From UBA11612 sp965228575 (lineage in GTDB: Bacteria > Pseudomonadota > Alphaproteobacteria > Rhodospirillales > Rhodospirillaceae), in assembly GCA_965228575.1 (NCBI GenBank), contig CBDDHW010000058.1, positions 1 to 64,000 of the forward strand: DNA of 64,000 nucleotides, given 5' to 3'. Under the pieces are notes generated by a model. That model had not been told where the DNA came from, ran no database searches, and saw nothing but the letters and a program-made list of their open reading frames with translations. The position numbers and the translations under genes are program-made. Shown piece by piece: positions 1 through 9,478 of the stretch. Each line of letters starts with the position of its first letter. Positions within the stretch are counted from its first letter, which is position 1.

Positions 1-220
1 AAATTGTGCCTCAAATAAGTCTATCCGTCGGCACCTTTACGGCAATATGAATTGGGTTACCCCAGGCATTTTCTCTCGCATTTTTTACTCTTCAGGGCAA
101 TAAAATAAGGATTTTAAGGGGTTAGAGGCAAGCGCCACCCCTGCACAGAGCCCAAAAAGTAGAGAAACGCCGCCCTGTAAACCCAACCACGCCCTTGGCC
201 CCCGGGCAGTGGGTTGCAAC

Positions 221-724
221 TCAAAATCCGAAAATCGAGAAGATGCTCGCTTCTTTGCGGTATTTTTCGTGGCATTCGCTGCAAACCGCGCTCGTCGCCT
301 CGAAACGAGATATGAGATTGGCCAAGTCTCCCTGATCCGCCGCATCCTTGAAGCGTCTTGCCTCCAGTACAAACGCTTCTTGAAGCGCTTCAAACTGCTC
401 GGCGTCAGTCCAAATTTCCGCTCGTGCTTCGGTTTCAATGCCAGACTCAGGACCACTACCGTCGGGAAACCAATGGATCTGATCACCTGCCCATTCATCA
501 ATCTGTGCGGCATGGTCCTGGATCATAGAAATATCGGGTTGGCTGCGCTTTAGGTCTCGATCTATTTCGTCGTACGCCTCACCCATCTGCTCGAATTTCG
601 CACGCCGATCGTTTATCGCCCGCTCGATATCCGGCATTTCAGCCGCCATGATTGAAACAGGCGAAACGGCCAGACAGACCAAGAATACCAATACCAAGCT
701 CCGTGTCGGACGCGAGCATTTCAT
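221..724 (-). CDS. Cytochrome c'-like (class II cytochrome c) periplasmic protein
   Basis: A 167-residue exported haem protein. An N-terminal signal peptide (about residues 1-28, ending MAA) is followed by a helical region and a C-terminal CSECH haem-binding motif at residues 148-152, then KYR. A CxxCHxxYR-like motif at the C terminus is typical of cytochrome c', which binds haem in a four-helix bundle; an RR..F..M segment near residues 40-47 fits the helix that carries the axial ligand in that family. The start at 724 was chosen because AAGGAGGG lies about 8 bases upstream and a signal peptide follows directly; an ATG at 814 overlapping the ATPase stop would add 30 residues that do not look like a leader. 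It is last in the ynjBCD-like operon. The redox role is inferred. Confidence 0.8.
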   Translation of the reverse strand: MKCSRPTRSLVLVFLVCLAVSPVSIMAAEMPDIERAINDRRAKFEQMGEAYDEIDRDLKRSQPDISMIQDHAAQIDEWAGDQIHWFPDGSGPESGIETEARAEIWTDAEQFEALQEAFVLEARRFKDAADQGDLANLISRFEATSAVCSECHEKYRKEASIFSIFGF

Positions 725-810
725 GACCAAGCCCTCCTTCGCGGCGGCAAATGTTTGAGGATACCATAATGGGTCCTTCGGAAATTTCGAACCGTCATGT
801 CCCCTATTTT

Positions 811-1479
811 TCATCCTTCATTTTTTTCCGGAGACAACTCGATCACCCGCCCGCCCGCGGCGGCTGCATCCTCAGCGTCATGGGTGACAAGGAGGGTCGG
901 CAACGCCTGCCGTCGCGCATGGTCAAACACAAAGGCGCGAATTTGCGCCCGAAGCGATTGGTCGAGAGCTCCAAACGGCTCATCAAGCAAGAGTGCTTCT
1001 GGCTCGGAGAGCAATACACGCATCAATGCGATGCGTGCGCGCTGTCCACCAGATAACGTCGTCGGACGCCGGTCTTCGTATCCCGACATGTCGGCGTCCT
1101 CTAATGCCTCCGATACACGGCGGTGGCGATCGTCTCGTGATTTTATGTGTTCGGGCACGCCGAACAATAAATTCTCAGCAACTGTCATATGAGGGAACAA
1201 GAGATCGTCTTGAAACAACATCCCGACCCGGCGGCCTTCAACCGGAATGTCATTGAGTTGCCGACCATTCAGTATGACAGACCCCTCGGCACTAAACGCA
1301 CCGTTTAAAGTGCCGCACATAAAATCAAGCAACGATGACTTTCCGCTCCCGCTTGGTCCCATGACGGTTACGATCTCACCATTGGCAACATCGACGTCAA
1401 TCGGACCTAAAAGACTGCGGCCATCAACTGTCAAAATCACGCCCTGGAGCTTTAATCCGGTGCCATCGTGTGTAGTCAT
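811..1479 (-). CDS. ynjD: ABC transporter ATP-binding protein, YnjD-like
   Basis: A 222-residue ABC ATPase. It has Walker A (GPSGSGKSS, about residues 41-49), the signature LSGGQRAR, Walker B LLLDEPFGALD and the switch His in VTHD. It follows the double permease with a 4-base overlap, so binding protein, permease and ATPase form one import unit. The size and gene order match the YnjB-YnjC-YnjD family. The substrate of that family is not secure, and nothing here identifies it. The presence of a periplasmic cytochrome directly downstream is unusual and may bear on the substrate, but this is only inference. Confidence 0.85.
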   Translation of the reverse strand: MTTHDGTGLKLQGVILTVDGRSLLGPIDVDVANGEIVTVMGPSGSGKSSLLDFMCGTLNGAFSAEGSVILNGRQLNDIPVEGRRVGMLFQDDLLFPHMTVAENLLFGVPEHIKSRDDRHRRVSEALEDADMSGYEDRRPTTLSGGQRARIALMRVLLSEPEALLLDEPFGALDQSLRAQIRAFVFDHARRQALPTLLVTHDAEDAAAAGGRVIELSPEKNEG

Positions 1480-3215
1480 TTTTTATTACCTAAGAACTCC
1501 GCTGACCGGCGCGCCGCCAATAGTGTCGCGGCTCCGAAGATGAGCAACGGTAACATCAACTGAGACAAACCATACACGGCCGCAACACGCCGATTACCGC
1601 CAAACATCGAAATGACCGCTTCCGTTGTGAGCGTTGAAAACCGGCCAGCACCCGGAAACACGGTCGCTACATATTGCGTGACGCTCACCGCGACCCCCAC
1701 GGCAAAAGCAATCGCAATCGCACCGATAAGAAGAGGCGCCCTAATTTTCCAGAACACGCGCAAAGGTGAGGCCCCTAAGGACGAGGCCGCCCGGGCGTAA
1801 CGAGAGTCTAAAGCGCGATAGGGATCTGACAGAACAAGGAAAACGTAGGGCAGCACAAAAATTAGATGGCTCAGAATAACAGCCGCCCACGTTCCATCCA
1901 TGTTCAGGACGACCAGAGCAACTTGGAGGCCAAAAAGAAAACTGATTTGCGGAACTACAAGCGGCAAATACAAGACCGTCAAAGACCGCCGAGAGGGCTT
2001 TGCGCCGTTCCAGCATTCGTTTTCGAGACACCCGATTGCGATTACAACAGCGATTACAGCCGATGCGAACGCTAAGAGCGTCGTTGTCAGAAGCCGTTCA
2101 CTAAGCGCCGGCCATAGCTCAACCCACGTTGCGAGTGTAAACATCGCCGGCAGCGCATCCGGAAACCGCCACACACCTGCGACAGACCACAACGTCAAAC
2201 CAAGGATGGCGCCGACCATGACAATCAACACAGCGAACAGACCGAGCCCGGATGCCCATTGAACCGCTGGCTCCGCCAAACCACGCCGGCCTGCTGAAAG
2301 CCAAAACCTAAGTCCGCGTCCAACAAAAACCTCCAGCGCGCGCCACACACCGATTGACGCGACAACACATCCAAATAACAGAACGGCTCCGGCGGCCCCT
2401 CGAAGTTGTACCTCCGGATGCGGATCTAAAAACCAGGTGAGCGTGAGCATGGAGAGTGTCGGCGGTGTCGTGGGGCCAAGAATAATGGCCATGTCCACCA
2501 CCGATAGACCGTAAGCAAGAACTGCGTAAATCGGCAGCCGAATCTGCCGGTAGACCAAGGGAAAGACGACTTTGCACCAAGCCGCAACGGGTTGGTATCG
2601 AAGAACGCGCGCGACCTTTAGTAATTTGTCGGCGTTAACTTGAGCGAGCGCAGCCCAAATCATGAGCAGAAGAAAAAACACCTCTTTACAAACAAGAGCG
2701 AATAGCAATGCGAGGCCGTTGGGATCTTGAATGAATAGAAAGTCTGGCGGACGTCCCCATCCTGACAGCCAGGGCGAAACAAGGCGCGTAAGCCAACCGC
2801 TGGGCGCAAGTAAGAACGCAAAGCCCAAGGCGAATGCCGCATGGGGCACCGCCAGAAGCGGCGCAAGCCAATTCCTCAACCTCCTGACTATTTCTGTGCC
2901 ATGCCAGGCGGCCGACAGCGCGATGGCTAAACCCAATGCCAAAACCGTAGATCCGAAACCAGTGAGCAAGGTCACGTGCAAAGCTCGGGAAAGTCCGGGC
3001 GCGTGCGCGAGCTCGCGCCAGGGCTCTAGGCTAAGCCCCTCTCCTCCGGGGCCGGGCAGATACCCGAACGACGGCAAAATTGTACCGACAAGACCGACGA
3101 TAATGGGGACGAGAAAAACGAAAAGTGTGAGCGGCGGAAAAAATTGAAGCCAGCGGCGAACATCTAAGGTCAAAGACTGAGCACCTTTTGTTAGCGGTGA
3201 TATCGCCGCTGCCAT
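1476..3215 (-). CDS. ynjC: ABC transporter double permease, YnjC-like
   Basis: A 579-residue inner-membrane protein made of two fused permease modules, as in ThiP and YnjC. Each half has about six hydrophobic segments. An EAA-like loop is visible in the second half (AASSLGASPLRVFWKI). The start at 3215 (ATG) is preferred; a TTG at 3239 is possible and would enlarge the overlap with the binding-protein gene. The 3' end of ynjB overlaps its start by 25 bases and it overlaps ynjD by 4, so the three genes are likely translationally coupled. It should form the channel that passes the substrate delivered by the neighbouring binding protein. Confidence 0.85.
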   Translation of the reverse strand: MAAAISPLTKGAQSLTLDVRRWLQFFPPLTLFVFLVPIIVGLVGTILPSFGYLPGPGGEGLSLEPWRELAHAPGLSRALHVTLLTGFGSTVLALGLAIALSAAWHGTEIVRRLRNWLAPLLAVPHAAFALGFAFLLAPSGWLTRLVSPWLSGWGRPPDFLFIQDPNGLALLFALVCKEVFFLLLMIWAALAQVNADKLLKVARVLRYQPVAAWCKVVFPLVYRQIRLPIYAVLAYGLSVVDMAIILGPTTPPTLSMLTLTWFLDPHPEVQLRGAAGAVLLFGCVVASIGVWRALEVFVGRGLRFWLSAGRRGLAEPAVQWASGLGLFAVLIVMVGAILGLTLWSVAGVWRFPDALPAMFTLATWVELWPALSERLLTTTLLAFASAVIAVVIAIGCLENECWNGAKPSRRSLTVLYLPLVVPQISFLFGLQVALVVLNMDGTWAAVILSHLIFVLPYVFLVLSDPYRALDSRYARAASSLGASPLRVFWKIRAPLLIGAIAIAFAVGVAVSVTQYVATVFPGAGRFSTLTTEAVISMFGGNRRVAAVYGLSQLMLPLLIFGAATLLAARRSAEFLGNKK

Positions 3216-4399
3216 TCCTCTTCGAGCCTCTCCGTCCAACTTGGATGGGGCTCGGGTAAAACTTTGCGCAAAGATTCGGGGTCAAGCATGACGTCACTTT
3301 GGCCGATATTCTGAAACCGCGCGGCATCTTCTTCAGTCAACGTGCTCAAGTCCAATACTGTTGGATCGCCCCACACACGCGGATCGGCTTTATGCGCCTG
3401 CGCGCGGGGCGAGAGCAGGAAATTCGCAACCACAAGCGCTCCATCTTTTGACGCTGCGCTTTTCGGAATAGCAACAAAATGCGTATTTCCGATCGTGCCG
3501 CCCTCAAACACAAACGGTTTTACGGCTTCAGGGAGCATCTGGCGCGACGTCGCGCTGGCGACTTCAGCGGGATTAAAGGAAAATGCGATATCAATTTCTC
3601 CGTCGTTCATGAGCTGGCGAAGAGATGGATAGTTTGCCGGGTAAATCCGTCCCGAGCGCCACAGATAGGGCTCTATCGATTCCAAATACTCCCACAAAGG
3701 TGATGTAAGACGATCAAACGCGGCCTCGGTCACGGGACGAAACAACGGCGCACGGTCGTCCGTGAGATCCATCAATACCTGTTTGAGAAACGTGGTTCCT
3801 GTGAAGTCCGGCGGCGCGGGGTAAGTAAAACCGCCAGGATGAGCTTTGATCCATGCCTTCAAGGCCGACGATGAACTGGGCATGGTTTGAACGTAATTTG
3901 TGTTCGCAAAAAATACGAGCTGCGCCATACCCCATGGCGACTCCAATCCGTCGGTCGGAACGGTAAAATCAACCAGCGTTGTTGGTTTGTTGACAGTATC
4001 GACGTGCTTGAATGCCGGAAGTAGATGCGTGAAAGGGCCGTAAAGCAAGCCAGCGCGTTTTAGGGCGGCAAAGTTCTCACCGTTGATCCAAAGCAGATCG
4101 ATGCGTCCATCCCGGGTTCGTCCGGCCACGCTTTCCGCAACCAGGAGAGCCACAGACTCGCTGATATTGCCAACTTTGATATGACGCAGCGTGATTCCGT
4201 ATTCATCGGCAACCTGCTCTGCGACCCACTCGATATATTGATTGACGCTGTCATCCCCGCCCCACCCATGCCAATAGACGGTTTGACCGCTAGCGTTCTC
4301 AACGATGGCATCCCACGGCCGATCATCCGCCGCCCTGACCGAGGCCGCCGGGATCAACATTAAGACCACCGCTATGATAGCAAGGCTGCGCCGCTTCAT
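3191..4399 (-). CDS. ynjB: ABC transporter substrate-binding protein, YnjB-like
   Basis: A 402-residue periplasmic binding protein. A Sec signal peptide (MKRRSLAIIAVVLMLIPAA, cleavage near AADD) is followed by a two-lobe binding-protein fold with WHGWGGDDSVNQY near the start and GLESPWGMAQLVFFAN in the middle, both characteristic of the YnjB group. It is the first gene of the minus-strand importer operon and is divergent from the TonB receptor gene, so the shared 163-base gap probably holds promoters for both. The ligand is unknown; thiamine, iron and other small molecules are bound by related double-permease systems, and the sequence does not decide between them. Confidence 0.85.
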   Translation of the reverse strand: MKRRSLAIIAVVLMLIPAASVRAADDRPWDAIVENASGQTVYWHGWGGDDSVNQYIEWVAEQVADEYGITLRHIKVGNISESVALLVAESVAGRTRDGRIDLLWINGENFAALKRAGLLYGPFTHLLPAFKHVDTVNKPTTLVDFTVPTDGLESPWGMAQLVFFANTNYVQTMPSSSSALKAWIKAHPGGFTYPAPPDFTGTTFLKQVLMDLTDDRAPLFRPVTEAAFDRLTSPLWEYLESIEPYLWRSGRIYPANYPSLRQLMNDGEIDIAFSFNPAEVASATSRQMLPEAVKPFVFEGGTIGNTHFVAIPKSAASKDGALVVANFLLSPRAQAHKADPRVWGDPTVLDLSTLTEEDAARFQNIGQSDVMLDPESLRKVLPEPHPSWTERLEEEWQRRYHR

Positions 4400-4511
4400 T
4401 AAATTGCCTAGATACTCTCGTTCACAGGACCAAATTTCCTTTGGCCCACTCTAGCGCTCGCGGGCCAGAAGATCAGGTACATTTATCGGCGGCATCTGGT
4501 TCAAAACTCCG

Positions 4512-4539
4512 TGAACACAGGGGATTGAGCTCCTACAAT
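4512..4539 (+). promoter_or_regulatory. Possible sigma-70-like promoter of the TonB receptor gene
   Basis: TGAACA and TACAAT, separated by 16 bases, lie in the gap between ynjB and the receptor gene, with the -10 box ending 24 bases before the GTG start. The match is 4 of 6 and 5 of 6 to the consensus. Such matches occur by chance, so this is a weak call. Confidence 0.3.
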
Positions 4540-4562
4540 GCTTTCAGGGCGTATAGGAGTAT

Positions 4563-7556
4563 GTGATTGTCCGCGCCATTCAAAGACCTTCGAGGAGCAC
4601 CCCTTTGTATAGTTTGTTCAGCCGCACCGCCTTACCCGCCCTTCTCGGCGCCCTTTTTCTATTGGGGCCGGCAACCGCGTGGGCTCAAGCAAGCTTAGAT
4701 GTTTCCGTTGTGGGGTATTACGACAAAGAGCCGATACCGGGAGTGGTGGTCACGCTCAACAACATTGGAACGGGACGGCAGGCGGAGGCGATTACCGACC
4801 AACAAGGCAAGGTGCGCTTTAGCGGGCTGAGTACATCGGGTTCATACGCCGTCTCGACAGACGAAACCCCAGATCACACTGCCGCTCAAAGCGCGGCCAT
4901 CACGCTGCGATCAAACTTTGAGCGTTCAATCACTCTTTTGCCCATTGAAAAAAATAGCGGGCAAGCATTGGGAGAAATTATTGTCGTCGGTAACCGCGGG
5001 ATCACACGCATCAACACCATCAACGCGGAAGTGTCCTCAACGTTCTCCGAAGACGAACTTGAAACCCTCCCGGTTGAAGCGCGCGACGTGACGCGTTCGC
5101 TCTTTCGCTTGCCGAACGTCACTCAGGCCACGGGATTTTTTCCAGAAGCGCCGAACATTTCGATCAATGGCGCCAACAGCTTGTTCACCAACTATATGAT
5201 TGACGGCCTGGACAACAACGAAAACTTCCTCGGCGGTCAAAAGTTTCCTTTACCCGTGGGTTTTGCGCAAAGCGTGACGGTGCTTGCAAATAATTTCTCT
5301 GCTGAATACGGGCGCACGGCGAACGGCGTCGTCAATATGACGAGTAAATCGGGAAGCAATGATTTTGAAGGAGAAGTGTTTTTTCTCAGCCGTCCGGGCT
5401 TTCTCGCCAAAGACTCTAGCTTCAATACAACGGATTTGACCGGCAACCCGGTGACCGACGACTTCAACCGGTATCAAGGTGGTTTTGCCCTGGGCGGACC
5501 CATCATCGAAGACAAAACGTTTTTCTACGCCAATGTCGAATACACCCGCGATGAAAAGAAAAACCGCCTTGTCGTACCAGAGCTCGGCCTCGATCAAGCG
5601 GTTGGCGGCAACAACGAGTTTCTCCTGTCGTCATTGAGAGTGGATCACATTTGGAATGACGATTGGTCGTCCATGGTGCGGTTCAATCACGGCCGCGTCT
5701 CAATTGGCCGTCAGGCTGGCGGCATCGGCGGCGGCGTGACCTTCCCCTCTGCCGCCAATAGTCAGGAGCGCATTTCCACACTCCTTGCGGCCGGCGCAAC
5801 CTATGCCGGGCCCGATCTCACCTATGAAGGACGCGTCCTATACAGTCGTTTTCGTTGGGATTACGGCGCAGCAGATCCGGGGCCGCAAGTCTCGGTTCAA
5901 TCTCCAACCGGCCAAACCATCGCCGTGTTAGGACATCCCGGGTTCATTTTTGATGACACGGAAAACACCTTTCAAACGCAACACAAGGTTACGTTTGAGC
6001 TCGGTGCGCATACGGTCAAGGTCGGGGCGGATGTCATTGTTTCCGACTTCAGCCTGACGGGCGGCGGAAACGTCAACGGAAATTACACAGTTCAATTAGA
6101 CGCTGCTCAGCTCGCATCGCTTGCCGCCTCCAACGTTGGCGCAAATTTACAACCAACGGACTTGCCTTCAGACGTGCAGGTTTTGAACTATGCGGTCGAG
6201 CTTCAACCCAATGCGTTTGGTGCGAAGCAAAAACAATTCGGGTTTTACATCGAAGATGTGTTCGCGGTAACGCCGCGACTGAACATCACGGCGGGCGTGC
6301 GCTGGGACTACGATAGCTTATCCAAAAGCGGGGGATCGGGAGATTTTGATAACTTTGCCCCGAGGCTGAGTGCCAATTACGCGCTCAATGAACGCATGGC
6401 CATTCGGGGCGGCATCGGACTTTTCTACAATAAAATCCCCTATGCAGTCGCCTCCGATGCCCTGCAACAAAACTCGACATCGCCGGCCTTTAAGGCACAA
6501 ATACAACAATTGATCGATCTCGGGCTTTTACCTGCGGATACGGACATCGATCAGGTGACGTTCGATGGCAATCTGACAGTAAATCCAGCTTGCACCACTT
6601 ACCTCGCCTGCCCAACGCCTGCACAGTCCGTAGGACTGCGGGATACCGCGCTTTCAAGCAATCTGCGCATCTTGAATCCCAACGGGCTAAGAAATCCGTA
6701 TTCGGTGCAGGCAACCCTTGGATACCAATGGCAAGTTACCGACGATCTTTTGTTCTATGCCGATGCGATTTACTCGGAGAGCCGCAATCTCTTGCGCCTG
6801 ATCGATTTAAACGCACCCGCGCCCTTTACCTTCGCAGGCACCCCGCGCAGTCAAGCGGATGCCAACGCCTCACGGCCTGTTGCACCGGTTCCGGGCGGGG
6901 CCAGAAGCATCATCATTTCTGATACGGGAGGTCGCGCAAAATACAGGGCTTTGAACTTCACAGTGATTAAGGAAAAAGGAGAAGACCCCTTTTCCTACCG
7001 ACTGTCCTATACCCTTGCCAGTTTGAAAAACGACACCGACGACATCAACTTTCGGGCGCAAGACGCCAACAATTTTGCGGCCGATTATGGTCCATCTCTC
7101 AACGACCGCACCCATACGATTTCCGGCATCATATCTGTTTTCCCGATCAAGAATTTGTCGTTGACGGTTGCCGGACTGGTCCAAAGCGGATTGCCTGTAA
7201 ACTTCGTACCTGATGCAACTACCTTTGGAACCATCGACCTCAATGGTGATGGACAATCGTTTGGTGAGGGCTTTGTCGGCAACTCAGATCGCTTTCCGGG
7301 CGAGACTCGCAACAGCGGCCGTCTCCCATGGTCGAAAACCTTTGATATTGGTCTTCAGTACGATCTCCCCATTCAAGACAGTGTATTAGAAATACGCGGC
7401 GATATTTTTAACGTCTTCGATGCCAACAACTTGAGCGGCTATCCCGTTAATTTCACTCAGTCCAATCAAGTACAAATTGGCGGCGGCGGAGCGTTCGTGC
7501 AACGCAGCGCAGCGCCTCCAAGAACGCTGCAAATTAGCGCCCGTTACGCGTTCTAA
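4563..7556 (+). CDS. Oar-like TonB-dependent outer-membrane receptor
   Basis: A 997-residue outer-membrane receptor. In order: a signal peptide (to about residue 42, ending AWAQA); a carboxypeptidase-regulatory-like beta domain (about 44-130); a TonB-box-like EIIVVG near 138-143; a plug domain (about 165-270, with SINGANSLFTNYMIDGLDN); and a beta-barrel ending in ARYAF with the terminal Phe typical of outer-membrane barrels. The domain order matches Oar-type receptors. The start is a GTG at 4563 with AGGAG three bases upstream; an ATG two bases earlier runs into a stop at once. It is divergent from the ynjBCD-like importer, which suggests that the receptor could bring the same substrate across the outer membrane. 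That link is inferred from position only. Confidence 0.85.
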   Translation: MIVRAIQRPSRSTPLYSLFSRTALPALLGALFLLGPATAWAQASLDVSVVGYYDKEPIPGVVVTLNNIGTGRQAEAITDQQGKVRFSGLSTSGSYAVSTDETPDHTAAQSAAITLRSNFERSITLLPIEKNSGQALGEIIVVGNRGITRINTINAEVSSTFSEDELETLPVEARDVTRSLFRLPNVTQATGFFPEAPNISINGANSLFTNYMIDGLDNNENFLGGQKFPLPVGFAQSVTVLANNFSAEYGRTANGVVNMTSKSGSNDFEGEVFFLSRPGFLAKDSSFNTTDLTGNPVTDDFNRYQGGFALGGPIIEDKTFFYANVEYTRDEKKNRLVVPELGLDQAVGGNNEFLLSSLRVDHIWNDDWSSMVRFNHGRVSIGRQAGGIGGGVTFPSAANSQERISTLLAAGATYAGPDLTYEGRVLYSRFRWDYGAADPGPQVSVQSPTGQTIAVLGHPGFIFDDTENTFQTQHKVTFELGAHTVKVGADVIVSDFSLTGGGNVNGNYTVQLDAAQLASLAASNVGANLQPTDLPSDVQVLNYAVELQPNAFGAKQKQFGFYIEDVFAVTPRLNITAGVRWDYDSLSKSGGSGDFDNFAPRLSANYALNERMAIRGGIGLFYNKIPYAVASDALQQNSTSPAFKAQIQQLIDLGLLPADTDIDQVTFDGNLTVNPACTTYLACPTPAQSVGLRDTALSSNLRILNPNGLRNPYSVQATLGYQWQVTDDLLFYADAIYSESRNLLRLIDLNAPAPFTFAGTPRSQADANASRPVAPVPGGARSIIISDTGGRAKYRALNFTVIKEKGEDPFSYRLSYTLASLKNDTDDINFRAQDANNFAADYGPSLNDRTHTISGIISVFPIKNLSLTVAGLVQSGLPVNFVPDATTFGTIDLNGDGQSFGEGFVGNSDRFPGETRNSGRLPWSKTFDIGLQYDLPIQDSVLEIRGDIFNVFDANNLSGYPVNFTQSNQVQIGGGGAFVQRSAAPPRTLQISARYAF

Positions 7557-7619
7557 CGATATCTGCGTCGCGGTCCATTTAGTGCGGGAGCCTGATCAAA
7601 GCTCCTCAGTGGGCCACGC

Positions 7620-8285
7620 CTAAAACGGTTTTGCCAGAGCGAAAAAGGTAATCGCGGCAAGCAGCGCGTAGAGTACGACCAACGCAACGATCGTCTGATC
7701 CACGGCCCGGAGAATGGCTTCTTCCCGTTCGGGCGTCGCGCCATATTTTTTTGTCTCGGAAAACGGCGCGAAGAAGGGCCGGAAGCACAAATCGATACCT
7801 ATAGATCCCCAGAAAACCAGCCCCACCAGGAACAGCTTCGCCGCAAACCAGGGCTCGTCAATCGGAGCTCCAGTGGCGAGCGAGTTAAGTCCATAAACAA
7901 CAAACCCCAGCCCGGCGATCGCCTCGAGGAATAAATGAATATGTCGAAGCGTGGCGGCTGCGGGAAGGCCCGCAGCACGAATGTGCGCAAATATCACCAC
8001 CAGCCAAACACCGCTGATTACCCAAGCCGCGGTTTGCAGCCCTGGCGTTAGGGGATAAACGTTTATGGCGCCTGTTAGTTCTACCCCAACCGGGAACAAG
8101 AGAACTAGACAAACACGGGGCACCACGCTCGTGGCAGAGGCGAACTTAAGGGCGCGCGCGCGTTTCTCATAATCTACCCGCGCACGACGAATTGCGATCA
8201 TACTTGCGGTAATTCCTATTTCCCCAACCAACCATACGACCAGTAAAGAAATATGCACGTAGCCCCACAGCGTAGCGCCGCTCAT
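7620..8285 (-). CDS. Hypothetical six-helix integral membrane protein
   Basis: A 221-residue protein with about six hydrophobic segments, ending in ALLAAITFFALAKPF. The start at 8285 is preferred because AGGA lies 9 bases upstream; an ATG or alternative start at 8342 would add 19 non-hydrophobic residues. Several His residues sit in or next to membrane segments (YVHISLL, FAHIRA, LRHIHLF), which could bind haem or metal, but I do not recognise the family. The gene is convergent with the TonB receptor and 88 bases downstream of another unknown membrane protein on the same strand. Confidence 0.65.
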   Translation of the reverse strand: MSGATLWGYVHISLLVVWLVGEIGITASMIAIRRARVDYEKRARALKFASATSVVPRVCLVLLFPVGVELTGAINVYPLTPGLQTAAWVISGVWLVVIFAHIRAAGLPAAATLRHIHLFLEAIAGLGFVVYGLNSLATGAPIDEPWFAAKLFLVGLVFWGSIGIDLCFRPFFAPFSETKKYGATPEREEAILRAVDQTIVALVVLYALLAAITFFALAKPF

Positions 8286-8373
8286 CAACACGATCCTACC
8301 GCACCCATTGCTGTTGTTTGCTCCACTGCCCTCATACCACACAATACGCTCGTACGCGCATCATTCGATTGGA

Positions 8374-8946
8374 TCATCGAACGCTGCTCGCGGACCTTCG
8401 AACCCAACTCAATGCCGCAAGACCTAAGAAAAATAGGGTTAGATACAAGCGAAAATCCTGAAACGTGAACTTCAAGCGATGAATAAAGATGCAGAAGTCC
8501 AGCGTTGAGTCGTATGCCGCTTGGGGCACGCCCACTATCAATCTTATAAACCCCGCGTTTTCGACAATATCGCAAGCTGGAGCAAGAAAGGGCGTGATCA
8601 AAATTCCACCTGCCTTCAAGACCGCAAAGATCTGATTGGGATAAATCAAAAATATCCAACGCCAGAGAAACAAGAAAAACACACCGGCAGATACTGCCGA
8701 AATAAATTCACTCACAGAAAAAGCAATATAAGCGCCAAAGGCGTCTTCGTTGTACGCGCCCAATTGAATGACGATTCCGACTTGGCTCAACGGAAACTGG
8801 GTATCAAATGGGCGAAAACCTGTGACACTCTCAAAAAAGGGCTCGGCGACGAGTTTTTGCAATATTTGGGCAAAGCCGGCAATCACGGCCGACCATACGA
8901 CGGCTTGTGAGGGCGTATTCACCCCAATGTTGGATTTCAATTTCAT
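8374..8946 (-). CDS. Hypothetical membrane protein, about four helices
   Basis: A protein of about 190 residues with four hydrophobic stretches and a basic C terminus (WVRRSASSVR). I do not recognise the family. The start is uncertain: ATG at 8946 begins MKLKSN and precedes the first membrane segment closely, while a TTG at 9036 would add 30 residues; neither has a strong ribosome site. It may be co-transcribed with the membrane protein gene at 7620-8285. Confidence 0.55.
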   Translation of the reverse strand: MKLKSNIGVNTPSQAVVWSAVIAGFAQILQKLVAEPFFESVTGFRPFDTQFPLSQVGIVIQLGAYNEDAFGAYIAFSVSEFISAVSAGVFFLFLWRWIFLIYPNQIFAVLKAGGILITPFLAPACDIVENAGFIRLIVGVPQAAYDSTLDFCIFIHRLKFTFQDFRLYLTLFFLGLAALSWVRRSASSVR

Positions 8947-9134
8947 CCTGCGCAAAAGCAAAATTGCCCTATTTTCTAGCGTGAGAGGAAGAGGTCGGCT
9001 TGAGAGATATAATATTTTTGCGCCTGGCGAATCCAACCCCTAGTGAACACGACAGATAGCGATATATACTCGAGTTTGCCGACAAACCGAGCAACTAGAT
9101 TAGCCAATTTCCGGCTGATGACGGGGCAGTAAAA

Positions 9135-9329
9135 ATGAAACGGAGTCTGCTGACAGGATTTCGAGCTATGGTTTTTGCCCTAGGCGCGTTCGCTTTGCTC
9201 GCGCTGAGCGGCATTGAAGTGAAGTCGTCACTTGATGTTGCGGGGTTCGTCGTTGGTCTCGCAGCTTTTTGGGTGCTGATTGAGCGAGTATTTATGGGGC
9301 GTCAACAGAAGAAAAAAGACGGCCAGTAA
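9135..9329 (+). CDS. Small two-helix membrane protein
   Basis: A 64-residue protein with two hydrophobic segments (about residues 11-27 and 35-51) and a lysine-rich cytoplasmic-type tail (RQQKKKDGQ). A GGGGCA run lies about 7 bases before the ATG. No family is recognised. Its length and composition support a real gene, but no homology argument is available. Confidence 0.5.
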   Translation: MKRSLLTGFRAMVFALGAFALLALSGIEVKSSLDVAGFVVGLAAFWVLIERVFMGRQQKKKDGQ

Positions 9330-9478
9330 TTTGGTAAGAGACCTTTTCCGCCACCCTGACCGTCGCACTTTAGTGACGCATCGCCGTCACCGCCTTTTGG
9401 CCCCAACAAGAAAATCCGTAGTGCGCCAATGAAACGCCCTACCCTGCCTCACGTCTTGATGCGCCGTCATAACTAGAT

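Noticed and set aside
85..513. Open frame on the minus strand near the left edge
   Set aside because: It lies in another frame over the cytochrome c'-like gene and shows no start context or family features. Bases 1-220 hold nothing else I can support; a weak nested hairpin at about 180-214 is not convincing.
7587..7605. Terminator between the TonB receptor and the convergent membrane protein
   Set aside because: The stem has only five to six pairs, and no U-tract follows on either strand.
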